Positions 25,550 to 34,732 of a stretch of 64,000 nucleotides of DNA are shown piece after piece (the stretch's first letter is position 1; each line of letters opens with the position of its first letter). A model generated the notes under the pieces. It saw nothing but the letters and a program-made list of their open reading frames with translations, was not told where the DNA came from and made no database searches. The translations under genes and the position numbers were made by a program. Source of the stretch: Mucilaginibacter aquariorum (lineage in GTDB: Bacteria; Bacteroidota; Bacteroidia; Sphingobacteriales; Sphingobacteriaceae); contig NZ_JANHOH010000002.1 in the NCBI RefSeq assembly GCF_024498135.1, positions 682,001 to 746,000 on the forward strand, in the 5' to 3' direction.

Positions 25550-25613
25550 GACTTTTTTTATCGAAGTTCAGTATTTAACCGTATTATTTAAGTAATTGTG
25601 GTCAGGCGCACTC

Positions 25614-25627
25614 ATGATCTTTGTCAT
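25614..25627 (-). promoter_or_regulatory. Crp/Fnr-type site ahead of the DUF2231-like gene
   Basis: ATGA-N6-TCAT. On the minus strand a GAACTTCG box (25562-25569) follows the 12-bp core after 45 bp, the class I distance; this box has one mismatch to nAnnTTTG. Confidence 0.5.
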
Positions 25628-26179
25628 TTATTTTTCGCGGGTAAACCTCCAATTTTATGATCTAAAACAACGGCCGTGAAGACGATCCTGATGCTCACTA
25701 AGTTTTCCGAAAATGCGAACCACCCTGGGAAAACCACCGCTAAATTTGTTCCCAATTAAAGGCAGACAGATGCTCTACAATGCCTATTATGACCACCCTA
25801 TATTGCCGACCTAGGCCGGCCGCCCTTTGGTAGCCGAAGAATTTGTTTTTTTTAGAGTGAAAGCACCGCGCAACTCAGCCAACCGGCCATTTAATTAAGC
25901 ATACCATGCCCGGCATATCTGAAGTGGACGTAGTCTTTTGCTAATGTTCAGACAATTAGCGCTGGACAGGTCCGGATTGATGCCATCGCCAAAAAAATGA
26001 AATTAGGAAGGCGGACACGGATATCATTATCAGAAAGCACTACCGGGACGAAAGTAATTATCAGGTTGCCGGTTCAATTTTCCATGAAAAAGTGTCGGAG
26101 ATCATCGTCAAACCTGACCCTCGACATCGCCGATTCGACCAGAGCCGTTACCTTTAGCTCATATTTAAGATTGAGCAAT
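25628..26179. other. Stretch ahead of the SDR gene without a clear gene
   Basis: The SDR frame is open back to 25997, and residues RTRISLSESTTGTKVIIRLPVQ there faintly resemble the end of a histidine-kinase ATPase domain, but the extension is not part of a normal SDR. It may be a relic fused in frame. No other coding sign. Confidence 0.4.
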
Positions 26180-26929
26180 ATGAGCAATTTAGCGAACAAA
26201 GTGGCCCTGATCACTGGTGGTGGCTCGGGAATTGGTAAGGCAATCGCCCTATTGTATGCATTGGAGGGCGCAAAGATAGTTATTGCCGATGTCGATAAAA
26301 AAGGCGGAAATAAAACACTCGATGCAATAAAAGTTAACGGTGGCGATGCCATTTTCGTCGAAGCGGATACCGCCCTGCCAAACGAGCACAAGAGATTGGT
26401 TGAGCAAACTGTTCGGCGATACGGAGGCTTACATATTGCAGTTAACAACGCGGGGATCGGCGGTCCGTTAAATACCGTTGGTGAGTATCCGATCGAGGGC
26501 TGGGACAAGGTGATCGCGATCAATTTATCCGGTGTATTTTATGGGATGCATTACCAGATACCGGCTATGCTAACCTCCGGCGGTGGCAGCATTGTTAATA
26601 TGGCATCGATCCTGGGCAAGGTAGGTACCAAAGGTTCTCCGGCTTATGTCGCGGCCAAGCATGGCGTGATCGGATTGACGGAGGCTGCAGCCCTTGAATA
26701 TGCTGATCAGGGAATACGCATTAATGCGATCGGACCTGGTTACATACAGACGCCCATGTTGGATGTGTTGGATGATAGCACGACGAAATTAATTAGAAGT
26801 TTGCACCCGATGGGCAGACTAGGCAAGCCCGAGGAAGTGGCGGAACTGGCGCTTTGGCTGAATTCGGATAAAGCGTCTTTTGTGACCGGTGCTTATTACA
26901 ACGTTGACGGCGGCTACCTGGCCCAATGA
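26180..26929 (+). CDS. Short-chain dehydrogenase/reductase
   Basis: 249 residues from ATG 26180 (MSNLANKVALITGGGSGIG). It has the classical SDR set: TGGGSGIG cofactor loop, D after the second strand (VIADVD, suggesting NAD preference), NNAGIGG, catalytic Ser (VNMASILG), Y-A-A-K form (SPAYVAAKHGV) and GPGYIQTPM. The C-terminal VTGAYYNVDGGYLAQ is typical. The substrate cannot be inferred. The HtrA-like protease gene begins 59 bp downstream on the same strand, but a shared role is not evident. Confidence 0.92.
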   Translation: MSNLANKVALITGGGSGIGKAIALLYALEGAKIVIADVDKKGGNKTLDAIKVNGGDAIFVEADTALPNEHKRLVEQTVRRYGGLHIAVNNAGIGGPLNTVGEYPIEGWDKVIAINLSGVFYGMHYQIPAMLTSGGGSIVNMASILGKVGTKGSPAYVAAKHGVIGLTEAAALEYADQGIRINAIGPGYIQTPMLDVLDDSTTKLIRSLHPMGRLGKPEEVAELALWLNSDKASFVTGAYYNVDGGYLAQ

Positions 26930-26988
26930 CGAATGCTAGTCAAGTTGCACCTAGCAATGCGAAACGGTAAGTTTTACAAAAAGTTTCT

Positions 26989-28092
26989 ATGAAAAAGCTG
27001 ACTTTATATATAATTTGCTTCTCAACAATTCTGCTGTGCAGCCAGGCTTCAGCCCAGCAAACCGACCTGAGTTCCGCTGCTTCCAAAGCGCTGCCTGCTG
27101 TGGTCCGGATTCAGTCTTTTGTGTCTGACAGCCTATATGTGAAACACGCTAAGCTGGCGACGCGAATGGGAATCAGGTCGCTCGGATCGGGCGGAAGTAC
27201 ACTTGCCGGCAGTGCCTCCGGGGTTCTAGTCAGCCCTGATGGCTATATCTTAACCAATGCCCATATCTTAAATGGCGGCGATAGCCTGGTGGTGATCTTA
27301 CCCGACCGCAGGACTTACCGCGCCGTTTTGACCGGGATAGATGACGAAGCCGATCTGGCCTTGCTGAAGATACCTGAAAACGGTTTGGATTTTCTGGAAC
27401 CGGGAAACCCGGACCACGTGAAAATCGGTGAACCTGTACTTGCCGTAGGCAATCCGCTCGATCTTACCTCGACTGTAACTGCGGGGATACTAAGTGCCCG
27501 CTACAGAGCCCTGGACGATCGCACAACTCCGGCCCGGATCAATTCTTATCTGCAAACAGACGCCGCCAGCAACGAAGGCATGAGCGGAAGTGCATTGGTG
27601 GATCGCTCCGGGAAACTGATAGGGATCAATTCGGCGATTGTTTCTCCCAGCGGGACTTTCGCGGGATACGCTTTTGCTATTCCTGGCGGCGTCGTGAAGA
27701 AAGCCTTGCACGACCTGCTGGCGTATGGTATTGTGCGGCATGCTTATCTGGATGCGTTATTCAGCGATATGGATGACGTTCAGTACAAAAAGCTGGATAA
27801 CAAAAATTTAACCGGCGTGCTGATAACCGGCGTTCAGCGTGCCGGTGCGGGTGAGCGAGCCGGGCTTCGCAGGGAAGACGTCATTATAAGGTTTGATCAG
27901 CACCAAATAATTGCCGCTCCCCAATTGCGGGAACTGCTGGCGCAATCCGCCCCTGGCGATTCCGTGAAAATAACCGTCATGCGCGGAAGTATTGCACTCG
28001 AAATTTCCGTGGTGCTTTCGGGTGGCAAGGTGGATCAAGCGAGAAATCTGCCGGGTGGCTGGCCGGCTACACGTACCAACCGCATTCACTGA
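26989..28092 (+). CDS. HtrA/Deg-like secreted serine protease with PDZ domain
   Basis: 367 residues with a signal peptide (MKKLTLYIICFSTILLCSQASAQ). Trypsin-like domain at about 30-230 with triad H92 (YILTNAHIL), D122 (ADLALLKI) and S199 (GMSGSALVD; the family usually has GNSGG). A single PDZ domain follows at about 255-345 (GERAGLRREDVIIRFD). It would degrade or refold damaged periplasmic proteins. Shorter than DegP, with one PDZ, so closer to DegS-like or small Bacteroidota Deg forms. Confidence 0.9.
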   Translation: MKKLTLYIICFSTILLCSQASAQQTDLSSAASKALPAVVRIQSFVSDSLYVKHAKLATRMGIRSLGSGGSTLAGSASGVLVSPDGYILTNAHILNGGDSLVVILPDRRTYRAVLTGIDDEADLALLKIPENGLDFLEPGNPDHVKIGEPVLAVGNPLDLTSTVTAGILSARYRALDDRTTPARINSYLQTDAASNEGMSGSALVDRSGKLIGINSAIVSPSGTFAGYAFAIPGGVVKKALHDLLAYGIVRHAYLDALFSDMDDVQYKKLDNKNLTGVLITGVQRAGAGERAGLRREDVIIRFDQHQIIAAPQLRELLAQSAPGDSVKITVMRGSIALEISVVLSGGKVDQARNLPGGWPATRTNRIH

Positions 28093-28318
28093 TGCGTTGA
28101 ATGAATTCTCCGGGTGCCTGCAGGCTCGCGTTTCCGGAATATTCACTGTGATATTTACCACGCCACTATCTCTTTTACTGGGCAATCTGCCTGCCCGGAT
28201 ATGCTTATCGCCACCGTGGAATATGGACCAATTTAGGCCACCTGATCTTTGCAACCTCAGTTAATCGGCCCGACGGATTTTGTCAAACACCATGCAGACA
28301 ATGCACGTCAAAACAGCG

Positions 28319-28681
28319 CTAGGATAGATATTCTTTTACCTGAAGGAGCAAGTCATTTATATCAAACGGTTTGGAAATATAAGCATCGGCAGCACAGTCT
28401 TTGGCTATTTGGTGCAGGTTAGCTTCGGCGGAAATAAGCATTACCGGCAAGTTTTTGGTTTCATAATTGCTTTTAAGCTCCCGGCACATTTCCGTTCCGC
28501 TTTTATTCGAACCGGCGATACGGATATCCAGCATAACCAGGTCAGGACGGATCTCTTCAATGTGGCCGGCCGCTACGCCTGTATTGGACAAGATGACCTC
28601 ATAGCCGGCTTCCTGAAATATCACGTTGAGAATTTCCAAAATGTCCTCGTCATCGTCAATAATCAGTATACGCTTAGACAT
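28319..28681 (-). CDS. Single-domain response regulator (receiver only)
   Basis: 120 residues forming just a CheY-like receiver: acidic pocket D10-D11, phosphoacceptor D52 (LVMLDIRIAG), conserved Lys in YISKPFDI. No output domain. No histidine kinase gene is adjacent; the nearest is at 58242-59045. It resembles the receiver at 62708-63091. Such proteins act by protein contact or as phosphate shuttles. Confidence 0.9.
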   Translation of the reverse strand: MSKRILIIDDDEDILEILNVIFQEAGYEVILSNTGVAAGHIEEIRPDLVMLDIRIAGSNKSGTEMCRELKSNYETKNLPVMLISAEANLHQIAKDCAADAYISKPFDINDLLLQVKEYLS

Positions 28682-28980
28682 AGTGGTGTTATTTTATGTA
28701 CATAGCCATCATTACAAAAGGTAATCCAATAAATGGTTAATTGGAAAAAAAACTAGAATGAAGTCAAATCATTTGGCGGTAGCGCCAGCCGCAAAAAGCA
28801 GCTATAGACCCATGTTGTCGTTTGAATACAAACTGTAGCTTAAACCATAACTGTCGACAAAGAGGCGATAGAAACGAAGCCTGGACGCTGATTAGCAGCA
28901 TGGGTGGTGTCTCTCACAATTCTTACCGATGAGGTATAAGATTCAATGATTTCACGAAACCAAACCAGATAATTTGTGTT
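28682..28980. other. Divergent intergenic region
   Basis: Separates the minus-strand receiver gene and the plus-strand TraR/DksA-like gene. I find no Crp-type palindrome at the right distance from either start and no small gene. Confidence 0.4.
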
Positions 28981-29385
28981 ATGGACTTCATGGAAAAACA
29001 AATACCCGCGTCAGAAAAAACGAGATATTCAGATAATGAGCTGGCTGAGTTCAGGGCTCTGATCAATAGTAAAATAAAAATAGCGAGGGAAGAGCTGGAT
29101 AGCCTGGTTTCCTCTATGAATAGTACCAACCCTAACGGTACAGATGACACATCGGGCGCTTATCAAACTCTGGAAGACGGTGCCGCGACGCTGGAAAAAG
29201 AGTCACTTCACCAACTGGCTGCAAGGCAAAAAAAGTTCATTGAGCAGCTGGAAGCGGCGTTGGTTCGCATAGCTAATAAAACTTATGGCGTCTGCCGTTC
29301 GACCGGAAAGCTGATTCAGAAAGAACGGTTAATGGCGGTACCGCATACAACCATGAGCATGGAGGCAAAGTTAAGGGGCGATTAG
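28981..29385 (+). CDS. TraR/DksA family protein with degenerate zinc finger
   Basis: 134 residues: an N-terminal coiled coil (about 15-95) and a C-terminal DksA-type finger region (TYGVCRSTGKLIQKERLMAVPHTT). Only one of the four zinc-binding Cys is present, as in other Bacteroidota members of the family, so the fold must be held without a C4 zinc site. DksA-like proteins enter the RNA polymerase secondary channel and adjust stress transcription. Monocistronic by its surroundings. Confidence 0.88.
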   Translation: MDFMEKQIPASEKTRYSDNELAEFRALINSKIKIAREELDSLVSSMNSTNPNGTDDTSGAYQTLEDGAATLEKESLHQLAARQKKFIEQLEAALVRIANKTYGVCRSTGKLIQKERLMAVPHTTMSMEAKLRGD

Positions 29386-30079
29386 ATCCAGTTAGTTTGG
29401 ATGGCGCCGGTTTACTTTATTCGGCAAATAATGAGCCGAGGGAATTCACCGGGCGCTGGCAGCGGTAAAAAGTCCAATTGGGAATAATAATAAAGCCGTT
29501 TTTACCGGCTAATTGCCCCTAACTAGGCATAACGAGAAATGGACATGGCGGTACGGCCTGTTGTACACGTTAAACAGCAGTAAGTGTGGCTGCGGCCACT
29601 TCCTATTTTGACCTTTCCATTAAGTGGATAGAAATTGAATAAATGGTTTCGCTATTCCGTCAAGGATGAAGAATTAACGCTAGGATCCCAAAATATGGAC
29701 CGTCACGGACTGAGTGGAAACCGCTCACGTGAATCCATTTTCAATACATCCTTGCACATGATACTGCGCCGTCCTGATCCTGTTTATGGAAGGCAGGCTA
29801 TTTTGTGAAACAACGATTATATAATCCCAACCGTTTCGCGACAATGTTATAACCATCCTCCAACTGATGACAGATTCCTTCCCGGTCAAATTAAAAGTAC
29901 AATGAGGTTTTCCAATGAAACCCCGACCTTAATTTTCACACCAGGCATTCGACCCTTAACCGCCGGTTCAAATTGCAACGGGTGTGCCAAAATCGTATAC
30001 AATTCGTCAGTTAATGTGATTGACATTGGTTTAACTATAAGATAAATTTGATATATCCTTAAATGTAATTCCCGCCACA
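29386..30079. other. Nearly 700-bp stretch without a supported gene
   Basis: A minus-strand frame of 46 codons beginning MSITLTDELYTILAHP ends at 29886; its longer form overlaps the front of the lipoprotein gene. It is too weak to call. No repeats or terminators of note were seen. Confidence 0.4.
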
Positions 30080-31336
30080 ATGAAAAATCAAAACCGCCTG
30101 CTTGTAATTTTTTTGTTGATCGGATTGGCCGCATGTAAAAAGGAATTTTTGCCAAGCCAGCCAATAGTTGAAAAAGAAGTTTCAGATCTTGCTCCATTTC
30201 CCTCAACCACAAATTTTAATGTGACATTTCCCGGCTACGGTTATAATCGTTTTACCCCGTTTATCAGCGCTTACGCGGATAATGGCTATATTCTGGCCTG
30301 TAACATAGGTGTCGACCAACCTCATATCGCGCTCATTAAAATAAACCAGCAGGGGCAAAAAGTATGGGTAAAAACAATTGCCGGTTCCGGCATGGAAGAA
30401 GCAGAATCTATAATAGCTATTGCAGATGAGGCCTATTTAATAGGTGGGGTAACTTCCAGCAGAGACGGCGATTTTGCTGCTTTAAAGGAGGAGGGCGGTA
30501 TGAGTACAAGTTTTATTATGAAAGTCGATTGTAAAGGAAAGGTTATTTGGGTGAAGAGCTTTGGTGGGATTACGAATTTAATCAGCTCTATAATTAGCAC
30601 CTGTGATAATAATTATGCAGCGGTGGGAGAATCGACCATATTAAAGATTGACAAGGACGGAAAACTGTTATGGAACCGGAAAATTAGTTCCGGCATTGAC
30701 TTAAGCCGGGTGGTGCAGGATAAAAAGGGCAATTTTGTGATAGGGGGAACTACCTTTAACGGGCCATCTCCAGATTTTTTGCTAATAAAATTAACCGACC
30801 GGGGCATCCCGTTGTGGCAAAAATTTTATGGCGGTTCTGGTGTTGATCTGGCTCATGACATGATCATTGATAAAGACAATAATTATATTTTAGTAGGTTC
30901 TACATTAAGTAAAGATGGGGATGTGGTAGGTTTGCACCCCCCATTTGAACCGGGCATTGAAAACGTGGATGGTTGGGTGCTAAAAGCAGATCAGGACGGA
31001 AATAAGTTATGGGCAAAAGTGTTTGGCGGAACGCTCGTTGACGAAATCAGAAGTTTGACAAGCCTTAATAACGGACAATACCTGGCAGTCGGTTTTTCCA
31101 GTAGCTACGATTTTGATTTGGCATCATTTAATTTTACTGAAGTGTTTAGGGGCTGGGCGCTAAAAATCAATACCGATGGAACACTTCATAGCGAACAGGT
31201 TTTTCAGCCCGGAGCTACGATTGGCGGTGAATTATTTTATGTCCTAAAGGGGGATGGCAATAATTATTTAGCCGCGGGCCTTTCGCTTAATACTTCGCCA
31301 TTTTCTCCCTGGTTAATCAGCATACCTAACCCTTGA
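30080..31336 (+). CDS. Lipoprotein with beta-propeller-like repeats
   Basis: 418 residues with lipobox LIGLAACKK. The body consists of six or seven repeats of about 50 residues with the pattern GG(T/S)..S.DGD..L.K....G...W.K..GG....., for example FAALKEEGG, GSTLSKDGDVVG and GNKLWAKVFGG. This is the look of delta-60/T9SS-associated propeller proteins that display one repeat per blade. It is probably anchored to the outer membrane; no enzyme motif is present. Ends 72 bp from the convergent Usp gene. Confidence 0.75.
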   Translation: MKNQNRLLVIFLLIGLAACKKEFLPSQPIVEKEVSDLAPFPSTTNFNVTFPGYGYNRFTPFISAYADNGYILACNIGVDQPHIALIKINQQGQKVWVKTIAGSGMEEAESIIAIADEAYLIGGVTSSRDGDFAALKEEGGMSTSFIMKVDCKGKVIWVKSFGGITNLISSIISTCDNNYAAVGESTILKIDKDGKLLWNRKISSGIDLSRVVQDKKGNFVIGGTTFNGPSPDFLLIKLTDRGIPLWQKFYGGSGVDLAHDMIIDKDNNYILVGSTLSKDGDVVGLHPPFEPGIENVDGWVLKADQDGNKLWAKVFGGTLVDEIRSLTSLNNGQYLAVGFSSSYDFDLASFNFTEVFRGWALKINTDGTLHSEQVFQPGATIGGELFYVLKGDGNNYLAAGLSLNTSPFSPWLISIPNP

Positions 31337-31408
31337 TAAGGGCATGAATTTAACTGTGAGTCAACTTGCCGTGTATTCAATTTAAAGAAAGTCTTCCTGT
31401 CATGAAGA

Positions 31409-32275
31409 TCATTCCGCTGTGAATTTTGGCGGAAAAATAAGCAGTGACTGCCTTTGATTAGCCAGCTCCTTCGTGGTTTGACTGGCGTTAAACAGCCGGG
31501 AAAAGAACCCCTGGTGATAATGGACGACGGCAAGGATATCGGCGCCGCATTCCTCGCAGTAGCGATTAAGTCGCGGAACAACGTCTTTACCACGTATAGC
31601 ATGATAAGTAATATCCTGAAATTTTAGTTCGTTGGCAAACTTCTTAAAATCCATTTCCGCTATGATATCCTTATTGGCATCTTCACCAAACACATTAATA
31701 TGTACAACCTGTATCCGGAAGGTTAAGAGCTTCGCCAGATCGATCAGGTAATTCAGGGCCGCTTTGTCCTTTGCATTGTAGTCGGTAGCGAAAACGACAT
31801 TTTTGATTTTTTCAAGGTTAACAGCCGGCGGAACGATCAGCAATGGCCTGTCTGTGTTCCTCAGCACTGATTGGGTTTCGCTGCCCGCTAAGAAATGATC
31901 CAGATAGCTGCCGGATCGGGCGCCCATAATGATCAGCTCAATATCATTATGTTTTAACAGGTCTTTTATGTTTGGTCCGAGGCCACCGTCGCCCTGAAGG
32001 TGATGTATTGACAGGCGGCTTTCCGGGTTGAGTCTTTTAACAAATTCTTTAAGTTTAGCCGAATGTTTGGTCATTTTTTCTTTGCCTTCTTCGGTATAAA
32101 TGCTGGTTAACTCCCCGGCGTACGGTCCGCCCCCGTCATATGGTGTGATAGGTATCACCTGAGATGTGTGATAAAGCAGTATATCTGCATTCAACTTTAC
32201 GCAAATATAGGCTGCATTTTCAGCCGCATGCTCTGCATTCGCTGAAAAATCGGTTAATATCAAAATTTTTTTCAT
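31409..32275 (-). CDS. Universal stress protein, two Usp domains
   Basis: 288 residues: Usp domain 1 (MKKILILTDFSANAEHAAEN, about 1-140) and domain 2 (about 150-285). The nucleotide loop G-A-R-S-G-S near 115-120 is close to the G-2x-G-9x-G(S/T) pattern of ATP-binding Usp; domain 2 keeps it poorly. A Crp-type palindrome and a well-placed -7 box lie upstream. A second, diverged two-domain Usp is at 54722-55558. Confidence 0.92.
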   Translation of the reverse strand: MKKILILTDFSANAEHAAENAAYICVKLNADILLYHTSQVIPITPYDGGGPYAGELTSIYTEEGKEKMTKHSAKLKEFVKRLNPESRLSIHHLQGDGGLGPNIKDLLKHNDIELIIMGARSGSYLDHFLAGSETQSVLRNTDRPLLIVPPAVNLEKIKNVVFATDYNAKDKAALNYLIDLAKLLTFRIQVVHINVFGEDANKDIIAEMDFKKFANELKFQDITYHAIRGKDVVPRLNRYCEECGADILAVVHYHQGFFSRLFNASQTTKELANQRQSLLIFPPKFTAE

Positions 32276-32561
32276 GACGATAATTTTTAGACTTTATTCA
32301 GGCGATTAATTTGGATCGCCGTTTTGATCAAATATTCAAATAATCTTATAACAGGCGAATGATTCTGATCACCGGATTACATGATTAACGACATATTTAA
32401 TATTTTAAGCAGCTGATCTTTCGCAGTTCAGCGGATTCGGGTAGCATAACTTCACAAGGCCCGGTACGTCTATCAAATTCATCATCTAAAGAGTTCAAGG
32501 ATAGGCAAACGGATAATTTTTGTCCGCGCAAAAGATCGAACAGATATTTATAAGGCGAAGA
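32276..32561. promoter_or_regulatory. Upstream region of Usp with Crp/Fnr-type site at 32360-32371
   Basis: TGA-TTCTGA-TCA at 32360-32371. On the minus strand the box AATATTTG (32329-32336) follows after exactly 23 bp, which puts the palindrome centre near -41, the class II activator position. Confidence 0.7.
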
Positions 32562-34037
32562 CTACAAGGTCGCAGACGATCCCGTGGTGCTCGCAGCTGC
32601 CTGCCCGTTCGCCGGTTGATGAGCGGTGACCGTGTATAAAGGTATTTTTTGATACTGTTCCGGGATGATCACTTTTAGCTTCAACTCGTCTTTGATTTTG
32701 ATCCTTAGCGCTTCCTGCGCGCAGGGTTCGCCATGTACGAGATAAACCTCCGGCGTTTTTTCCTTGAATTGACCTAACCATTCCAATAATTCCGTCTGAT
32801 CGGCGTGGGCCGATAGGCCTTCAATCTCGATAACCTGCGCCCTTACCGGATAATATTGTCCGTGGATCTTTATTTCGTAAGCTTTGTTGAGCAGGGCTCT
32901 GCCACGGGTGCCTTCCGCCTGGTAGCCTATGATCACTATGGTATTTCTGGCATCGCCTATATAATGTTTCAGGTATTCTAAAACGCGCCCCCCTGTCATC
33001 ATGCCGCTTGCCGCCAGTACGATCTTGCTGCCACGCTGATGAATGATCGCCTGGGTATGCTGATGATTATCATTAATGGTTACCCCGCTGAACATCTGAG
33101 CGCATTCTTTTTCACTGATGGTGAACCAATCGGGATAATGCAGTAAAACCTTGCCCGCGGACGCAGCCATAGGACTGTCTAAAAATACAGGTATCGCGGA
33201 TGGTATGCCTTGCTTCTTTTTTAAACGATATATCAAATGCATAACTTCCTGTGCCCGTCCCACCGCAAAACAGGGAATCAAAATATTGCCATGGTTGAAA
33301 ACGGTGTTATTGATCACCATTGCCAGTTCATCAGCTGCATCCGTTTTGGCATGCAGGCGGTCGCCATAGGTAGACTCCATCACTACGTAGTCTGCTGGCG
33401 GAACGTGTGCAGGTGGCGGCAAAAGTTCGGACTGCTGACGGCCAATGTCGCCCGAGAAAACAATGCATTTGCCGAAACAATTCAGGTTCACTGAACAGGC
33501 CCCCGCAATGTGCGCGCTAATATAAAGTGTAAAGTCAATATCTGAATTCACCCTGATGGTTTCTTCCGGGCTGATAACCTTGAAAAAGGCAAGGGCTGCT
33601 ACAGCATCTGACACTGTATACAACGGCCGGGCCGGTTTATGCCTGGAGTATCCGTTCCGGTTGGCTTTCTCGGCATCTTCTTCCTGTAGTTTAGCGCTAT
33701 CCCGCAAAATCAGTTCTGCCAGGTCACGGGTGGGCTGCGTCATATAAATTGGCTTCCGGTAACCGTTTTTGACAAGCAAGGGGATGTATCCACTATGGTC
33801 AAGGTGAGCATGTGTGAGTATCACCATATCAATTGCCGAAGCGGAGACCGGAAGTGGCTCCCGGTTTTTTTCGCGAAGCGACTTGATCCCCTGGAACAGG
33901 CCACAGTCGATCAATATATTCAGTTCAGGGGTGATCAGCAAATGTTTAGAGCCTGTGACCGTTTGTGCCGCCCCCAATGATTGCAAATAAACGGTCTGAT
34001 CCCGTATGCCCGGTTCATTATCTATTAAGCTGCTCAT
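32562..34037 (-). CDS. Beta-CASP metallo-beta-lactamase (RNA-processing type)
   Basis: 491 residues. Metallo-beta-lactamase motif 2 is H76-A-H78-L-D80-H81 (THAHLDHSGY), a later GDIGR supplies another ligand, the beta-CASP domain is central (YRLKKKQGIPSAIPVFLDSP) and the RMMBL end has GLSAHADQTELLEWL. These match the CPSF73/Ysh1-like family that cuts RNA. Homologues sit with Usp, Hsp20 and PEP synthase in low-oxygen stress islands of other bacteria (from memory). Divergent from hsp20, sharing a double Crp-site region. The actual RNA target is unknown. Confidence 0.9.
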   Translation of the reverse strand: MSSLIDNEPGIRDQTVYLQSLGAAQTVTGSKHLLITPELNILIDCGLFQGIKSLREKNREPLPVSASAIDMVILTHAHLDHSGYIPLLVKNGYRKPIYMTQPTRDLAELILRDSAKLQEEDAEKANRNGYSRHKPARPLYTVSDAVAALAFFKVISPEETIRVNSDIDFTLYISAHIAGACSVNLNCFGKCIVFSGDIGRQQSELLPPPAHVPPADYVVMESTYGDRLHAKTDAADELAMVINNTVFNHGNILIPCFAVGRAQEVMHLIYRLKKKQGIPSAIPVFLDSPMAASAGKVLLHYPDWFTISEKECAQMFSGVTINDNHQHTQAIIHQRGSKIVLAASGMMTGGRVLEYLKHYIGDARNTIVIIGYQAEGTRGRALLNKAYEIKIHGQYYPVRAQVIEIEGLSAHADQTELLEWLGQFKEKTPEVYLVHGEPCAQEALRIKIKDELKLKVIIPEQYQKIPLYTVTAHQPANGQAAASTTGSSATL

Positions 34038-34058
34038 ATATTTATTGTTTAATGAATA

Positions 34059-34066
34059 TAAAAGTA
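34059..34066 (-). promoter_or_regulatory. -7-like box of the MBL gene
   Basis: Minus strand TACTTTTA, 22 bp from the palindrome at 34089-34100 and 22 bp before the ATG at 34037. Confidence 0.5.
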
Positions 34067-34088
34067 GGGAGATGAACCTAATAAAAAT

Positions 34089-34100
34089 TGACGAAGATCA
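34089..34100. promoter_or_regulatory. Crp/Fnr-type site 1 in MBL-hsp20 intergenic region
   Basis: TGA-CGAAGA-TCA. Class II for the MBL gene (22 bp to its box) and class I for hsp20 (45 bp to its box). Its centre is 22 bp from that of site 2. Confidence 0.65.
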
Positions 34101-34110
34101 CCTTAAGCAA

Positions 34111-34122
34111 TGATGGCGCTCA
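34111..34122. promoter_or_regulatory. Crp/Fnr-type site 2 in MBL-hsp20 intergenic region
   Basis: ATGA-N6-TCAT form (TGA-TGGCGC-TCA). It is followed after exactly 23 bp by GAAATTTG (34146-34153), the -7 box for hsp20. Confidence 0.75.
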
Positions 34123-34175
34123 TTTGCCTGAAAAATCATTTGCCCGAAATTTGACGGTAAACAAAATTTGAAATT

Positions 34176-34607
34176 ATGTCAACTTTAGCAAAAACAAATG
34201 GCTTTCCGTCATTAAAGTCAATGATGGAAGATTTCTGGAACACCGATGGCTTTTTTAGCCCTGCGGTCTTTAACCGCGAAGTGCTCCCCGCAGTAAACAT
34301 TAAGGACACGAAGAAAGGTTTTGAGCTCGAGGTCGCGGCACCCGGCTTCCAGAAGGAGGATTTTAAAATTACGACCGAAAACGGCGTGCTGACGATTAGT
34401 GCCGAAACAAAGAATGAGCAAAAGGAAGAGACGGATAACTACACCCGCAGGGAGTTCACCCGCAGTTCATTTACCCGCACATTCAGTCTTCCGGATAACA
34501 TCCTGGCAGATAATATTAAAGCCAGTTACAAGGATGGCCTGCTCAGCGTAGAAATGGAAAAAGACCAAAAGGCCGCTGTGAGCCGTAAACAAATTGCAAT
34601 TGCCTGA
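34176..34607 (+). CDS. Small heat shock protein, Hsp20/alpha-crystallin
   Basis: 143 residues. The alpha-crystallin domain covers about 35-140 (PAVNIKDTKKGFELEVAAPG, then FTRTFSLPDNIL and YKDGLLSVEMEK with the signature near G-L-L). It binds unfolding proteins without ATP. The promoter shows two Crp-type palindromes and a matching -7 box rather than a heat-shock CIRCE element, so induction through the Crp-like system is likelier than by HrcA. A strong terminator follows. Confidence 0.95.
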   Translation: MSTLAKTNGFPSLKSMMEDFWNTDGFFSPAVFNREVLPAVNIKDTKKGFELEVAAPGFQKEDFKITTENGVLTISAETKNEQKEETDNYTRREFTRSSFTRTFSLPDNILADNIKASYKDGLLSVEMEKDQKAAVSRKQIAIA

Positions 34608-34613
34608 AAGCGT

Positions 34614-34652
34614 AACGGGATACCTGCGGTAGCCGGCCGCAGGTATCCCGTT
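34614..34652 (+). terminator. Intrinsic terminator of hsp20
   Basis: AACGGGATACCTGCGG pairs perfectly with CCGCAGGTATCCCGTT (16 bp), followed by TTTC. Very stable. Confidence 0.9.
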
Positions 34653-34732
34653 TTCATGCCCGGTCTTTGTCGGGCGAGATACGGCTGAACAATAATTTAG
34701 TTGTATAGGACTTTTACCGGGCTGATGACCAC

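Noticed and set aside
29886-30212. Minus-strand frame of 108 codons
   Set aside because: Overlaps the signal peptide region of the well-supported lipoprotein gene; the non-overlapping part has only 46 codons and no known family.
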